From Paramacrobiotus metropolitanus (Eukaryota > Tardigrada > Eutardigrada > Parachela > Macrobiotidae): a DNA stretch of 64,000 nt. Of this stretch, positions 12,491 to 24,461 are shown piece after piece (within the stretch, counting starts at the first letter, position 1; each line of letters opens with the position of its first letter). The notes under the pieces are model-generated. The model searched no databases and was not told the DNA's origin. It was given only the letters and a program-made list of their open reading frames with translations. The stretch spans positions 806,001-870,000 of the forward strand of contig NW_026570283.1 of assembly GCF_019649055.1 (NCBI RefSeq). The letters are read 5' to 3'. A program made the position numbers and the translations under genes.

Positions 12491-13204
12491 CAATACAAAT
12501 GGCAGCCGGTGACCTTTCTTAATCATTAATCAACTTTTCAGTTGGTGCATCTGTTCAGAATTAAAGATTTCATTTTCCGGCATGATGTGTGTCTACATTT
12601 GAAGAGCAAGCGTACTATCTGCAGCATGCAGAGCAGCCGTAATACTATGTCGCGTTACAAGCTCGGACGGCGAAACAAACGGCTTTTGGTGTGAAAAAAC
12701 AGAGCCACGTGCATCTGCTGGCTAAACTTTAAGTTTTGCGCATTCGCCTTGTGCAACTAAAGTACACTTCGACAAATAACCGCGGTTTCAAAAATTAATT
12801 ACCAAAGGCACTGCGAATAATCCAAGAAATATTATTATTACGTTTACTGTAATATTTGTTTAATAAAAAGAAAGTCCGCGCGAAACGTAAATAGATGCGA
12901 TTGCCACGAAGCCAGTTTAACATATGGAAAGGGTGTAGGACCTATTGAAAACTATAGTTGCTGCTAATATCAGCGGCACTGACATCGCATATACCCGGGA
13001 ATGGGCAAAGGATCAGTTAGAACTGCCATCCTGACTATTACGAATGGTCCGAGCACTCGACACAAAGATATTGTCTTATGCCGAACGGACCATTTTTCAA
13101 TGATCCGTTTTTTCCTCGGACGCATTTTTGGCCATCTGAGCGTGTCACTGATGTTTGTGCATGTAGCTGTTCAGCGCAAATTATATAAGATGAAGGCTCC
13201 GCAT

Positions 13205-13736
13205 CAGACTTGGGCCACCGTTTTGGTGGAGTGGGAAAAATCCCACCTTTTCCGCCCACCTCCACCTTTTTTGGAGGGCGGAGGTGGGTGGAAAGTTTGA
13301 AGGTGGTGGGCGGTGGCGGGGTGGAAAATACGAGCGCGGGCGGAGGTGGGAAAAATTCAAAAGTGGGAGGATAACGGGCCCGCCACATCAAATTATATTG
13401 TTTTTCAGCCACAAATCGGGAAAAAAATTCCGCGCTCCGCGCGGTTTTGATGACATCAGTGTCACTTTGGTGACCTGAGCACGTGAAAAATTAAATAATT
13501 TTTTGATCACGTGATTTCTGTACTATTTTTGAAGTGCAACACGAGCCAAACACGCAATAAAAACTGACGAATTTTTTTTAAAGCCAGTGGGCGGGCGGGT
13601 GGACAGTGGAAGCATTTATCGTTGGCGGGCGGAGGTGGGCCATTTTTTTAGCGTGGTGGGGTGGGGTGGAGCGGAAAATTTGTGGGGTTAGGTGGGGTGG
13701 GTGGAAGGTGGAAAACGCAAAGGTGGCCCAAGTCTG
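13205..13736. mobile_element. non-autonomous hAT element (G-rich MITE)
   Basis: The termini are perfect 15-bp inverted repeats (CAGACTTGGGCCACC at the left, its reverse complement at the right). They are flanked by an exact 8-bp direct repeat CTCCGCAT at 13197-13204 and 13737-13744. An 8-bp duplication and a CAG-starting terminus are the hallmarks of the hAT superfamily. The interior has no transposase; it is made of GGTGGG/GGAGGTGGG minisatellite-like blocks near both ends, with strong G-quadruplex potential, around an AT-rich centre. Confidence 0.9.
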
Positions 13737-14296
13737 CTCCGCATACCACCTTTTACCACCTATTATTATGAAATGATAATGATATCTGGGACAATCCGAA
13801 TGGTTTACCTATGCAGCCGCGTTTAAATCGACGCGCTGCGCTTCATATACGGTAATGCTGTATCGGAGGTTACAGTATTAAAACCTGATTTTTAATAGTT
13901 TTTCTGGCTCGTCTAGTTTTAAGTGGCAGAAGTTCTTCTTTTCGAAAATTCAACTGTCCGTTTTCGGAAACTTTGTTCAGTGTTCGCTGACATTATAGGC
14001 TGCATCCAGAAAAAGCCGTACTGTTTTCCCATAGCGTCAATTGCGATACTAAATGCCTTAAACTTGCCATCCTTTTCCAGCTAGTAGACGGAAAAATTTG
14101 GACCTCGTTTCTTGATGTCAAAAAATTCACTTTCTAAATAGAACCTACACTTCTGCTTCCAGTTTAAAAAAAATTAAATGGCGGTATGTGGAGTCAAAAG
14201 TGGTGTGCAAAAGGTGGTATTAGGAGCCAATGGTGGTAAAAAGATGGTAAAAAAAAGTCTAGCACATGTGAATGCGCTCCCGAAGATACTAGCTCT

Positions 14297-14640
14297 GTCC
14301 TCGTACCTAAAATCCACATTAAATCCCCAAAACCTAAAAGTCCACACTAAACCGGTACCTAAAATCCACATTAAATCCCGGTACCTAAGTCCACACCTAA
14401 ACCGGTACCAAAAATCCACAATAAGTCCCGGTACCTAAAGTCCACACCTATAATCGGTACCTAAAATCCACATTAAATTCCCGGTACCTAAAATCCACAG
14501 TAAATCCCCGGTACCTAAAGTCCACCCTAAACCGGTACCTAAAATCCACAATAAATCCCCGGTACCTAAAGTCCACACCTATAATCTGACCTAAAATCCA
14601 CACCTGAATCCATACCTAGAATCCACATCATTAAGGAAAG
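14297..14640. repeat. GGTACC minisatellite array
   Basis: Alternating units of about 25 bp of the types CCGGTACCTAAAATCCACAT and CCGGTACCTAAAGTCCACAC run for roughly 340 bp. The shared core CGGTACCTAAA contains a KpnI site. No coding potential. Confidence 0.9.
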
Positions 14641-14724
14641 CGCGTTGGCTTTTTTTTTATTGGCTTTTTCTTTTACACTGTCATGGCCCTTGTTTGAGCA
14701 AGACAGGTTCCTTGTACAGGCATC

Positions 14725-15955
14725 GCTCAGGACTGCCACACAAAGAAATTCGAAAACGCGGATCACTTGGTGAAATGTCAACGATTCTAAAAAGAACATT
14801 TTTCACAACACGGCATAGGAATTATGTATTCATTCCATTAGTATCAGGCGTGGATAAGAGGCAAGTACTCTTCCTGTCAAGATAAGGGCGTTCAGAAATA
14901 CCGTGACGCAGTTGAGCGATCGCCGGTGTCATTGCTGTGCTGACCGTACAGGGTTTAAACGGTTTTCAAACCGAATGCTATAGTGCCATATGACTACAAC
15001 TAAATACAAGGAGGAGGAATAAAAGGCAGGATGAAGTATCGGAATGCAACAGCCTTCAGCCGCTACCTGAAATGTTAAAAATGCCGGTTAACAGTGGCTG
15101 GAAAGTTGAAGAGGATTAAACGTCCATTCAAGCTATAAAGGAACGGTGCTGGGTTAGATAAGATGAAAGCGCTTCTGTGTTGTACAATGTAATGTTTATT
15201 TTGCACTCGTTAACACAGGCCTGTTTCATGTTTAGAGACTACGCCAGTATTCACTTTCCTCTTCATTTCGCCAGTATTTACTTTCATGTTCCTGCTCAGT
15301 GTTAAGGTACTTTCCTGTCAACGCTTTCATGGTATATGCCGGATGTGCAAACTTATGTGCGTCCCAGTGCTTGTTCCCAAACGGTATGTGCTTCTCATCA
15401 TGCGCTCATCAGTGCTGTGTTTTATGTTTACTTTGTTAAATGAATGCAACTTGAGCAAATAAGAGGCAAAGCTCGCAGTTAGGAACACTGTAAACTGCCC
15501 AAGCATGGAAATTGTGCTACAGGCGACAACGTAGATTCCTATAATTCGGTTTTTCCGCATTTCTGGCAATTTTACAATATGAATTCGAAAACCAGAGACA
15601 CTGTGCAGTATTCTTCGCGCTGATCCACACGACAAAAACTTCTTCAGAACTGATTACTTGATAATCAATGTTCTCGTACAAGTTGGTACACGAAATTTCG
15701 TAAAACTTATTAAATATTCTAATGTGGAGAAACACAGAGAATACGTTTCCTGCATCCCATTGCATATCACACTGCAGATCTGTATTACAAAATAATTTAC
15801 AGGTATCGTTTCACAGCGCTACGCAGAATCAAATAACATATATACGAAAACATTATTCAAACACAATCCAGTGCCCGTTTTTCTTATGAAATCAATACGT
15901 AGTAGCCAAGGTCAATTGGGAGATAAATCAACACGGAATTGCTGTTGATTTACAC
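14725..15955 (+). repeat. segmental duplication, copy 2
   Basis: This is colinear with 11305-12490, in the same orientation. It starts right after the minisatellite at 14297-14640, whereas in copy 1 the small block of the same minisatellite lies inside the duplicated segment. Confidence 0.8.
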
Positions 15956-16489
15956 GTCAGGAATGACTCAGCATAGACATACTGTCCATCAGTCCACAAC
16001 CCATAAGTGCCCAGCCACAAGTGAAATCGGAGCGAAATGAAAATATCATCGCATTACTCGGAAAGCTTTAGGTCAAATGTGCCTGAATATTTTACAGTAA
16101 TTTTACAGCTGCCCAGTTGCCTCATTGAGCATGAGGAACAATTTCTTTCTCGATGCATAAACAGTTAAATTCTGCGTACTGCAACAACACTGTGCAAATG
16201 ATGCAATAAGAAATTGATGAAAAATTCATTGATCGCTACGTGGATATGGTTATTACGGAAAATTCATTAAGAATCTCCTTACAAATGCAATTTGACCGCC
16301 CTCGTGCAGATCGCTTACCTAATACTGCAAATGCTCCATCACTCAATAATTCTGTATTATCATTCCCGCTGCAATTTAGTACATGCAAGTTAAGTGACCT
16401 TGGCTCGCTTAAAACGCAATTTTGTGGCTTAAGTATTCTTTTATCTAACAGATCGATCCAGGCTTACTGCATTCAACCATTTAGAATCT

Positions 16490-16690
16490 TTGCAATATTG
16501 TGCCCGGCTGACCTAACGGCTGTAACTTACAAGGGCGCCGTCACCAAACGGCTATAAATTCATCGTTTGCTGCAGGAGGGTAGAGGAACATTCGAGCAGG
16601 AATTCTGCTAACAAACTTTCAACTATCGCTGAAAGTAATTAATCGAGTTTAAAACCGCGTGCCGATCGATCCTTACAAAAAACAGTTCAA
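16490..16690 (+). repeat. dispersed repeat, copy 1 (pair with 45775-45950)
   Basis: About 180 bp matches 45775-45950 with substitutions and small indels. Shared blocks are ACAAGGGCGCCG, CGGCTATAAAT, GGGTAGAGGAACATT and GGAATT.TGCTAACAA. The CGGCTATAAAT motif looks like a TATA box, so this may be a duplicated promoter or the end of a mobile element. Confidence 0.75.
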
Positions 16691-16699
16691 CACGTATTG

Positions 16700-18900
16700 C
16701 TTCCTATTATAAACCGTTTCCGAGAAGACTATGTCATGAATACTGTACTATCAATGCATTGACCAGTATTAAGCAGCAAATATGCTCCTGCAAACCCAGT
16801 GCGAATTTACCTTTAAATTTTTCTTTGGCCATTCACTGTTGAACATGACAGATGAAAATAATTTTTTATCCCCATACTATTGTTCCTCTACATATGTTCT
16901 TGCAAAAACTTCGAAAGTAAGATTAACTTACTGAAGATTTTCTTATTTCCGTCTATATATTAGCCGTCCGACAGTCATGGTACGTACTTAATTTTCACAA
17001 AATCAGGGGGTAATTATTGTGTCCCTCTTGCAGAAGAACGTCCACCGTGCCGAAGGAGCCGTGGTACATCGGATAGGAAAACTGCTTCGTAATTTTTGTA
17101 CAAACGTATTCCAATTAAAATATGCGCTGTAATCAGATCGGAAATTGAAATAAAATCCGAAATTAGAGATAATTATAAATCTGGTGTATCAGCGACAAAT
17201 CGGATCAGAAAACTGATTCGTAATTCCGTGAAAATCCCGTTGTAGGCACAGAATACAGATAATAACTGAAGCCTCCGTATGTACAACGTTCAGGGAATTT
17301 AGTATGCATTACGTCAGGCCTTCTTGAACAATGCACAGACAACACAAACCCAATCCGATCTTGGTGCTAATAAGAGTTGGTCAGTGCTACTAACCACTGA
17401 GCAGCCTGCAGATGTAAGGGTTACAACGTTGTCCTACTAGTAACGCAGCTTACAAGCTGTTAACGACTGCCATTGTGTAATGAACAGCACTGGTGGTCGC
17501 TGTTATCCATTTTTGCGGAGGTCACACAAGTAGCATTATAATTGTGGTCTATTGATCGTATTCGTGGCTCTTCGGAACCTCAATCACAGAACGGGCTCAG
17601 AATGGACTATCTGGAATATTTTTGTCGAATCGGTTTTAAGTTCCAGAACGTTTGCCGGAAGTCCGTAGGTAAAATAGCCGTTGGTGTCTCTGGTAAATAA
17701 TTACGGTCTGTAATTATATTGCCTTGGAAGGAACAATTACAGTATCGTCCGGATCTTGCCGGTACGTTCTGGAATAATTGCATTCAGTGGGTTAATGAGG
17801 GGGGATATGAGAACCCATCAGCAGCCTCTGTACTCTGCCATATTAATTTTCACTTCATTACTTTTTTAACCTATGTCAGCGCCAGTTTAGCCGTTACAAA
17901 CATATCAGGTCTATAATACTATATATGCAATGACCATTTTCTTGATACACCATTCACGCACAGTTGCATCAAGGCATTAATTTTAAGAATGAGGATTCTA
18001 TGAAGATTTTCTAAATCTCCATATGGATGCAATCCTTATGAATTCCTGATGAATCTCCTTATGGAAAATGCATAATAAATCTCAGTACGGACGTATTTAT
18101 TGGACGGCCATCATACAATCCCGTGCAGAGCTACCAATGAGCTATCGATCGATTTCATTCTCTCTTCGATCTCGTATGCTCGAATTAAAGTGGCCTTTGC
18201 TAATTTAATCCGCATTTATTCGGCTCATTTACCGCATAATACCGCCGTTGGGCCTGCGACATTCTTTCTGGCAGACGAGGTAATTACGTCGAAAGTGGGC
18301 AACACCAACAAATGCTTAGCCGGGAGGATTCCCTAACAAAACGGTTTCTAATGCGCTGCGCTATCCCGCTCTCCTTCCGGATAATCTGACTAACCTTGTG
18401 CATATATGGTAAATATCGCACCAGACGACAATAAATTCCGCGCATAGGTGCAACGCATTCTTCGTCTTGCTTATTCACAGAGAGGCAGTGAATTATTGAA
18501 CAAAGCCCGCCAACGCCGTCATACGACGCCGTGCGGCGGGGTTTCTTTCAGCGCCCTTAATAACCTTACCATGCACGCAATTTTGTTATAATTTGAGCTT
18601 CATTAAAGTCCATCAATGTGTGGATAGTTGCCGGTTTGTTGCCAACTTGCCATATGGACATCAGTGTTGGAAAATAGAACAATCTGTTGCTTATTACAGT
18701 ATATTTTTCCCGTGCAGAGGGTACAGTTAACGATTTTAAAAACTGGTGTTTCGTTTTAACGGATATTGCGCAAACAAGCGTCCCCGTTCGAACCAGTACG
18801 AGCGATTTATGCGCGCTGTTTATGGATTTTGTTGTTAACCTTTGGAACCGTGAACTGGCCTTTTTCCAGTCTACTAATCTTACACTGTAGGTAGTTTTTC
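16700..18900. other. long intergenic region upstream of GPCR 1
   Basis: I see no gene here. The ORFs present are short, lack splice context and show AT-rich random composition. A promoter for the GPCR at 18916 is expected in the last few hundred bases, but no canonical TATA box could be picked out with confidence. Confidence 0.5.
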
Positions 18901-18915
18901 GAGCCAGTGTAAAAA

Positions 18916-20459
18916 ATGTCCCTAAATGCTACATTTTCTCCGACGAATTCCACACCGCCCAACACAACCTGGGATTTCTCTCCCATCTACAGTTTATGCA
19001 CCATCTTCCTCACTGTCATCGGCAACGGTTTCATTCTCTTCCTGTACATCCGCTCCAGCAAACTGCACGGTCCCTTCGCCGTCTACGTCATCAACCTTTT
19101 AATCGCTAATATGTTATGCAGCCTCATCCAGACCCCGCTGGATCTCTACGTCCGGTTGATCCGCCACCACTCCTTCCCGGCGCTGTTCTGCTCCTTCCAC
19201 GTCTACTTCAATTATGCCCTGACCACCACCATCCCCGTGGCGCACGTCCTTATCACCCTTAACCGGGTGTGGGCCATCGCTGCACCTTTATCCTACCGGC
19301 GGCATCACTCATATAAAATGGCAGCCGGGATTTGCGTTGGGATGTGGGTTTTCCTCAACGCCTACATTGTCCCGTGTGTCGTCATTGATGGTGTGTATTA
19401 CCGGACGGTCTTTGATAATGTCCACTGCACGGCCAATCAGGATTGGTCATACTGGGTATGTACAAAACGTGATGTTTCATAACCTGTCACGCTAGTACGC
19501 TATTTGAAAATATCTCGTACGTGCTGACATCAAAGAGCGTATCAGTTTATTTGCGCTTGTTAATTGAAAGATTTGGCAAAGGCAAACTACGGTGGCTAAA
19601 CGCACAAGCTCTTTTTGATTCCCCAAAAAGACCGATTAAGTTGTATATTTGCAAGGATGTGCTGCAAAATGACTAACCCTGATACAAATTCAATTCAACC
19701 TGTTTCAACATTTGTTTTGAATTCCAAATTCATATAATTTTTCCAGATCAAATCCACATTCATCTGATTTGCTGAAAATTAAATTTTCGTTGCATATACG
19801 TGCAAGCAATTTTAATTAATTTGTGACTTTATATGGAGCCAATGCAACTAAAACATAAGAGTAATTTTCAAAGCAGTGGTGTCCATTTAAATTAGCATTC
19901 GTTGAAAGCTGCTTTTGGAATTAATTTTCTGCATTCCTGGTAAAATCCTTTAAATCGTTCAACGCTAGGAAAAAATGAAGTTACCTAGAGCACAGCGAAA
20001 GTATCGTGTACTGATTTGCACACGGGATGAATAATATTGCAGGTGCAAGGATGCCGCGCCATGTTCTACATCGGTACCGAAGTCATCATTGTAGCTGTGT
20101 ATCCATATTTCCTGTACAAGTGGCGCCAACGCTGCCGGATACGGGGAAAGATCACGGTGGTGCAGAGCGCCAGTGAATCGGTGAAAAATGCCGGCGAGGT
20201 GTCGGAGCAGACGGCTGCCTCGCGGGCTTCGGCGCGGTCGTTCCTCGTGCTGACATTGTTGACTGCCAATGTGGTAGTATGCTGGACACCGATGAATGTG
20301 TATTTTCTATCTAATCGCTACATTGTTAATGGAGAATTCTACAAATTTGCCAAACTGATCAAGCTGACGTTTTCCGCTGTGGATCCGCTCTTGTTCGCTA
20401 TAGCAATTAAGGATCTCCGAGAGGCATGCCGGGATCTCTTTCAATGTTCTCGTTTGTAG
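18916..20459 (+). CDS. class A (rhodopsin-like) GPCR, two exons
   Basis: Exon 1 is 18916-19455 and exon 2 is 20043-20459. The donor TACTGG|GTATGT and acceptor AATATTGCAG|GTG are both in phase 0, giving about 318 residues. Exon 1 encodes an N terminus with several N-glycosylation sequons, then TM1 (VIGNGFILFLY, with the conserved GN), TM2 (NLLIANMLCSL), the TM3 cysteine (LFCSF), a TM3 end reading NRVWA where most relatives have DRY, and TM4 with its tryptophan. Exon 2 encodes TM5, a charged third intracellular loop, TM6 with CWTP and TM7 with DPLLFAI in place of NPxxY.
The intron cuts extracellular loop 2. The ligand cannot be told from sequence; peptide receptors are the usual guess for such short single-domain receptors. 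The N for D in the DRY motif is atypical and could alter constitutive activity. Confidence 0.9.
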
Positions 20460-20825
20460 GAAAATCGGGATATGCACAGAAAACCGTATCGCACATTCTG
20501 ACGGAACTGTTTTCCGCAGAATGCGCACAGCATCAAAATTTTGCAGTATTAATGCTATTTTCATTTACTTTGTATTCGTGCAGTTGGAACTTGGAACTTG
20601 AAATACAGTAATTATTCTCATGTGTCTACTGTTACAATTTATTTTGGTTGACCCTGGTCGCTTGTGCGCAAATAAGCGTAACAATGTTTTTTCGAGCCCG
20701 ATTTTTTCCCGAGTGAAGGCTAAATAAGGTTAATTAACAGATGCCACTACATATTTACGTACAAAATAGTCACCTTTAATAAGTATCATGGTACGGGTAC
20801 AAACTATGCACCAGAACAAAACGGC

Positions 20826-23800
20826 ATTTACAAAAGAAACACTTCCTCTATGCAATCCTGATCGGGGATCGTACCCATTACACAAATCGCGTTTCCCCGT
20901 TGTATTTGCACAGATATTCGCTGTTTAAAAAACTCTTTCGCCCGCTTTTGGCCAGTTGAAGTTGCTATTTATTCCGTTTCCAACCGTTTCCACTAGCTTT
21001 TTAGTACCGTCTCCATAAGGTCCGTAAATTTCGATGGCTGCAGCAACGAAATCGTATCTTGCTTGCAACCAAGCGTGTTTCGCGAGTTTCTTCCTTTCAG
21101 CGAGTTCGGCTGCTGCGCCGGCGTTCACGGAAGTGCGGTCGATATACGAAACCGCCAGCGTGTCTACGCAGGTGACGTCTATGGCCAGCGGTTTTCCGCG
21201 CGCCCACGGTATTAGTGTGATCACGTCCGGCCTTTTCCTATCCTTCACAGACAGACCTTTTGGTTCCATTCTAGAGGGAAAACCGGCTGACTTCAAGCCT
21301 CGGGCAAATTCCGCGCTGATTCCGTCATGTCTTGGTAGTCTCCCGGCAGACCGCTTACAGCGAAGTCCATGCCGACCTAACTCGTCGACCAAACCTCCAC
21401 AAACGCACACATGTGGAGTAACTATTGGTGCACCCAGACGCAACGCAACACTGATGCGGAAGGCATTGTCCTCCAGGAGATTACCAAGGCAGGCTGCGGG
21501 TAAAGCATGAATCCACACACCTGATTCCGGAACTGATACCGCCTTCAGGTGCGCGACTTCCTCCGGTAAAGTCCGTAGCGTAGTCAGCCTTGAAAACGCA
21601 TTCAAGGTCACAGGAGTGTCCCAGGCTTTCTGGACGTGTCGGATGGCTTGCGCCGGAATTTCGTCGGTGTCGGCCTCTAACTTCCAGGCGCGAGTGGCGG
21701 TAGTAACATCCGTTGCCGTCAGTTTCGGGCACAGCTTGGAAATCAGTGGATGTAACGAAGAAGCCGATGCCAAGTAGGCAGAAGGAGCTAGCTTCTCAGT
21801 TCGCCTGATTCCCAAACCCCCGAAACGAACGGGAAGGGAGGCCTGCAGCCATGTTGGATGATCCATCTTTACATTGGTGATGGTCTCAACTGATTCGCGA
21901 AATACCTGGTCCAGTCTGTACAGCTCTTGTGGAAACATCCATGCGGGGGAAGTGCGCAAGATATGTACTATTTTTGGCACCCCAAGGCAGTTCTTCAACA
22001 GGAACAGGGCTTGGTGTTTAGGAATAAGCTGCAAACGGCCGCACATAATTCCCAACTGGTTGATTTTTTCATTGATTATCGGGATTACGGCGGCTGGTAG
22101 AAGAGGGGATCCCAGCAAATTTAGCTTATCCGCTGTTACTAAAGCTATTCCAGGGAACAAGCTGGTGAACTCGTTAGCGGCCGATGAACGCTGTGCTTCG
22201 GTGCCCCCGCACAAAAACAGTTCGCACTTGGCGATGTTGACTTCCAGGCCGACTTTCTTAGCTTCCACTATCAGCAGCAAGTTACGGATCACTTCCGATG
22301 GTGTTCCTCCTAATTTCCCATCATCCATGTACCAAGCGTTCAGGTAAGCGTTTAGCTTGTCGATGACGAACTGAAGTACTAAACAAAACAAGGCCGGACC
22401 AAGAGGATCCCCTTGCTGCACGCCAGACTGCGAGGCAATTATTGTTTCACCTAAGAACAGCGAAGAGTATGAACCGTAGCACATTTTCACAAAGGCGTAA
22501 TTTTCCGGTATGACTTCAGCCGTTATCCGCAGTACTTCCTCGCGTGACACGCAGTCGAAGGCGTTAGTGAAATCGATTTTTAGAAGAGCTTTAACGCCGC
22601 CACTATATTCGAGCAGGAAATCTCTAGCTGCGTGGATAATTCCTTCGACTCCTCTCTTTACTCCGGAGCCTAGTTGATGTGGTTGTAGAATCTCCGCTGT
22701 GACTGGCCTAATTCGGATATCCACCGCCTTGGCAGCAATACGGCGGTATATATTTCCTACGGCGATCGGGCGCAAGCCACCATCCTTTTTACGCAAGGCA
22801 ACCAGTCGAGCGCCACACAAGAGTGGGACCACCTCAGGAGGAGCTTTGCCCGCTAAGATAAGGTTGAGCAGGTCCGTCAGAGCGTCGCACAAACTAGATG
22901 CGGCGTCATCCATTCTTGCCCCAATCAGGTCCAGCAAATGTTGGGGACGCAGATAATCCAGGCCTCCTGCGCTGCCACGTGGCATCGCCTCTAGGACAGA
23001 TAAAACCTCAGCGGGGGTAAGAGGGGCGAAACTAGAGGCTGGAGGATCGGGCGGCGGTGTAGGTAACGGGGCAGCTGGGTGTTTAAGCTTCATTGATTCT
23101 ATTACAATCGGGGTACTGTCAGCTACAGAGTCCGACGAGAGCAGAGTGCGTACCGCTCCACTGACGTTAAAATCATCAATCTGAATACCCACTCGACGGG
23201 CGATCTCGTCCTCGGGAGTAGCGCGCCGAGGCTTACCGGGTGCGGCTTTGGTTTCTTCATCGTCAAGTTCGCCGCTCTCAAATTTAGCGATCTGGTCCCG
23301 GATGTGCGATGTGATGGAGGTTTTCCGAGACTTTTTACTGGCGCCTGGGAGAGAGAGGATCGCTGAGGGAGCGGAAAGCAGCTTTAGCCACGAAGATGAG
23401 TCGTTGGCAGATACAGCGCTCCGCATAAGCTTGGCCAAGGCTATCGCAACGGAGGCACGTGCTGCTTTCGGTATCCGTCGCATAAGTTTTCTCCTAGCCG
23501 AAATGAAAGGAGGAGGCAACGCCCCGGTTGCGGTCGGAGGAGAACGGCGCGTTTGGCCCTGGGATTGCGGAGGATCGACGGGGCGCCCGAGTCGTTGTGC
23601 TTGGCGCTCGAGACAGTTCCCACTGCCTAAATGACTGCCCTGGCGCTTGCAGATTAACTGACAGTCGGGGCAGGTCCACGTCATCGCAGCTATGGACAGA
23701 AATCTCACGGCAGAATGGGGAGTACGGAAGCCAGAGGAAAGAAACTACAGAGTACGGCACGGTGGGGGCCTGATAACTACGGGACAAGCTGCCACGACAG

Positions 23801-23935
23801 CCTCCGAAGGGATTCCGAAGAAATCCTTCGGACTAGGTCTCGTAGACACCCATCGTACACGGATGAGGGAAATTAATCATCCGAGGGCAATAGATGAACC
23901 CAGCATAGTCAAATCAAATCCGTTATATAACTTTT
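20826..23935 (-). mobile_element. non-LTR retrotransposon with restriction-like endonuclease
   Basis: This is the span of the complete-looking element on the minus strand. The 3' boundary near 20826 is where similarity with the truncated copy at 5064 ends. The 5' boundary is uncertain: beyond the ORF start there is about 220 bp that includes the imperfect hairpin CCGAAGGGATT...AAATCCTTCGG at 23803-23830, which could be 5' UTR structure. No poly-A or simple tail is obvious at the 3' end in either copy, unlike L1-type elements. Confidence 0.75.
20925..23708 (-). CDS. retrotransposon ORF: zinc finger, reverse transcriptase, RLE endonuclease
   Basis: This is an uninterrupted 927-codon ORF. An N-terminal CPDC...H...C zinc finger (residues 13-32) probably binds target DNA. 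Reverse-transcriptase motifs follow: PRGSAGGLDYLRPQHL (about residue 245), motif A LLKIDFTNAFDCVSRE, motif B SGVQQGDPLGPALF, and motif C AWYMDDG near residue 460, with both catalytic aspartates. The C-terminal third has a CVCGG...H...C knuckle (about 770), then KRPDVITLIPW and LAIDVTC (about 825), the PD...D core of a restriction-like endonuclease.
This order (one ORF, C-terminal RLE) is that of R2/R4/NeSL-type elements, which often insert at specific sites. The target here is not rDNA. All catalytic residues I could check are present, so it may be recently active. Confidence 0.92.
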   Translation of the reverse strand: MRFLSIAAMTWTCPDCQLICKRQGSHLGSGNCLERQAQRLGRPVDPPQSQGQTRRSPPTATGALPPPFISARRKLMRRIPKAARASVAIALAKLMRSAVSANDSSSWLKLLSAPSAILSLPGASKKSRKTSITSHIRDQIAKFESGELDDEETKAAPGKPRRATPEDEIARRVGIQIDDFNVSGAVRTLLSSDSVADSTPIVIESMKLKHPAAPLPTPPPDPPASSFAPLTPAEVLSVLEAMPRGSAGGLDYLRPQHLLDLIGARMDDAASSLCDALTDLLNLILAGKAPPEVVPLLCGARLVALRKKDGGLRPIAVGNIYRRIAAKAVDIRIRPVTAEILQPHQLGSGVKRGVEGIIHAARDFLLEYSGGVKALLKIDFTNAFDCVSREEVLRITAEVIPENYAFVKMCYGSYSSLFLGETIIASQSGVQQGDPLGPALFCLVLQFVIDKLNAYLNAWYMDDGKLGGTPSEVIRNLLLIVEAKKVGLEVNIAKCELFLCGGTEAQRSSAANEFTSLFPGIALVTADKLNLLGSPLLPAAVIPIINEKINQLGIMCGRLQLIPKHQALFLLKNCLGVPKIVHILRTSPAWMFPQELYRLDQVFRESVETITNVKMDHPTWLQASLPVRFGGLGIRRTEKLAPSAYLASASSLHPLISKLCPKLTATDVTTATRAWKLEADTDEIPAQAIRHVQKAWDTPVTLNAFSRLTTLRTLPEEVAHLKAVSVPESGVWIHALPAACLGNLLEDNAFRISVALRLGAPIVTPHVCVCGGLVDELGRHGLRCKRSAGRLPRHDGISAEFARGLKSAGFPSRMEPKGLSVKDRKRPDVITLIPWARGKPLAIDVTCVDTLAVSYIDRTSVNAGAAAELAERKKLAKHAWLQARYDFVAAAIEIYGPYGDGTKKLVETVGNGINSNFNWPKAGERVF

Positions 23936-24461
23936 TTATAGATCACGATTTTCGCACCAAAAAAATTTTTTTTTTTTTGTACGTACATGTTCACAACGCT
24001 CAATTTAAAACAGCACAGATGTCAACGTTGTGGCACGTATTACGCAAACATGCTTATGCTTTTTTATTCGAACCCGTTGTTCGGTGTAATAAAACAATTA
24101 TACTGATTTATCCATCTTCGAAGCCTTCTCATCACACAAACTGATAGTGAATCATAAATTTTTATTAAGTAATACATTCTTGAGCCGAAAATCAGATGGC
24201 AGTAATCGTTTTAGTGCGTTAGCGCTTTGTACGGCTTTCAGCGTCAATATGCTTAAAGAACTAGGAGCAACTCGTAACTGTGGAAAGAAGTCTTAAAAGT
24301 ACTTCAGTATGATTTTTCACGAAATGAAAGGTAAAATCCAATTCATTGGTAGTGAGGCATTGTACAATACCGAATGTAAACCAAGCGGGCAAGTAATCGA
24401 AACACGGTAAAAGTAATATCTGAACAGAAATACAGCGGAAATCATACACAGGAGTGTCTAA

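Noticed and set aside
13001-13478. Overlapping ORFs over the G-rich MITE
   Set aside because: Their long Pro/Gly-rich translations arise from GGTGGG repeats inside a transposon, on both strands.
21034-22347. Plus-strand ORFs opposite the reverse transcriptase
   Set aside because: They are antisense shadows of the 927-codon ORF, with no motif or splice context.
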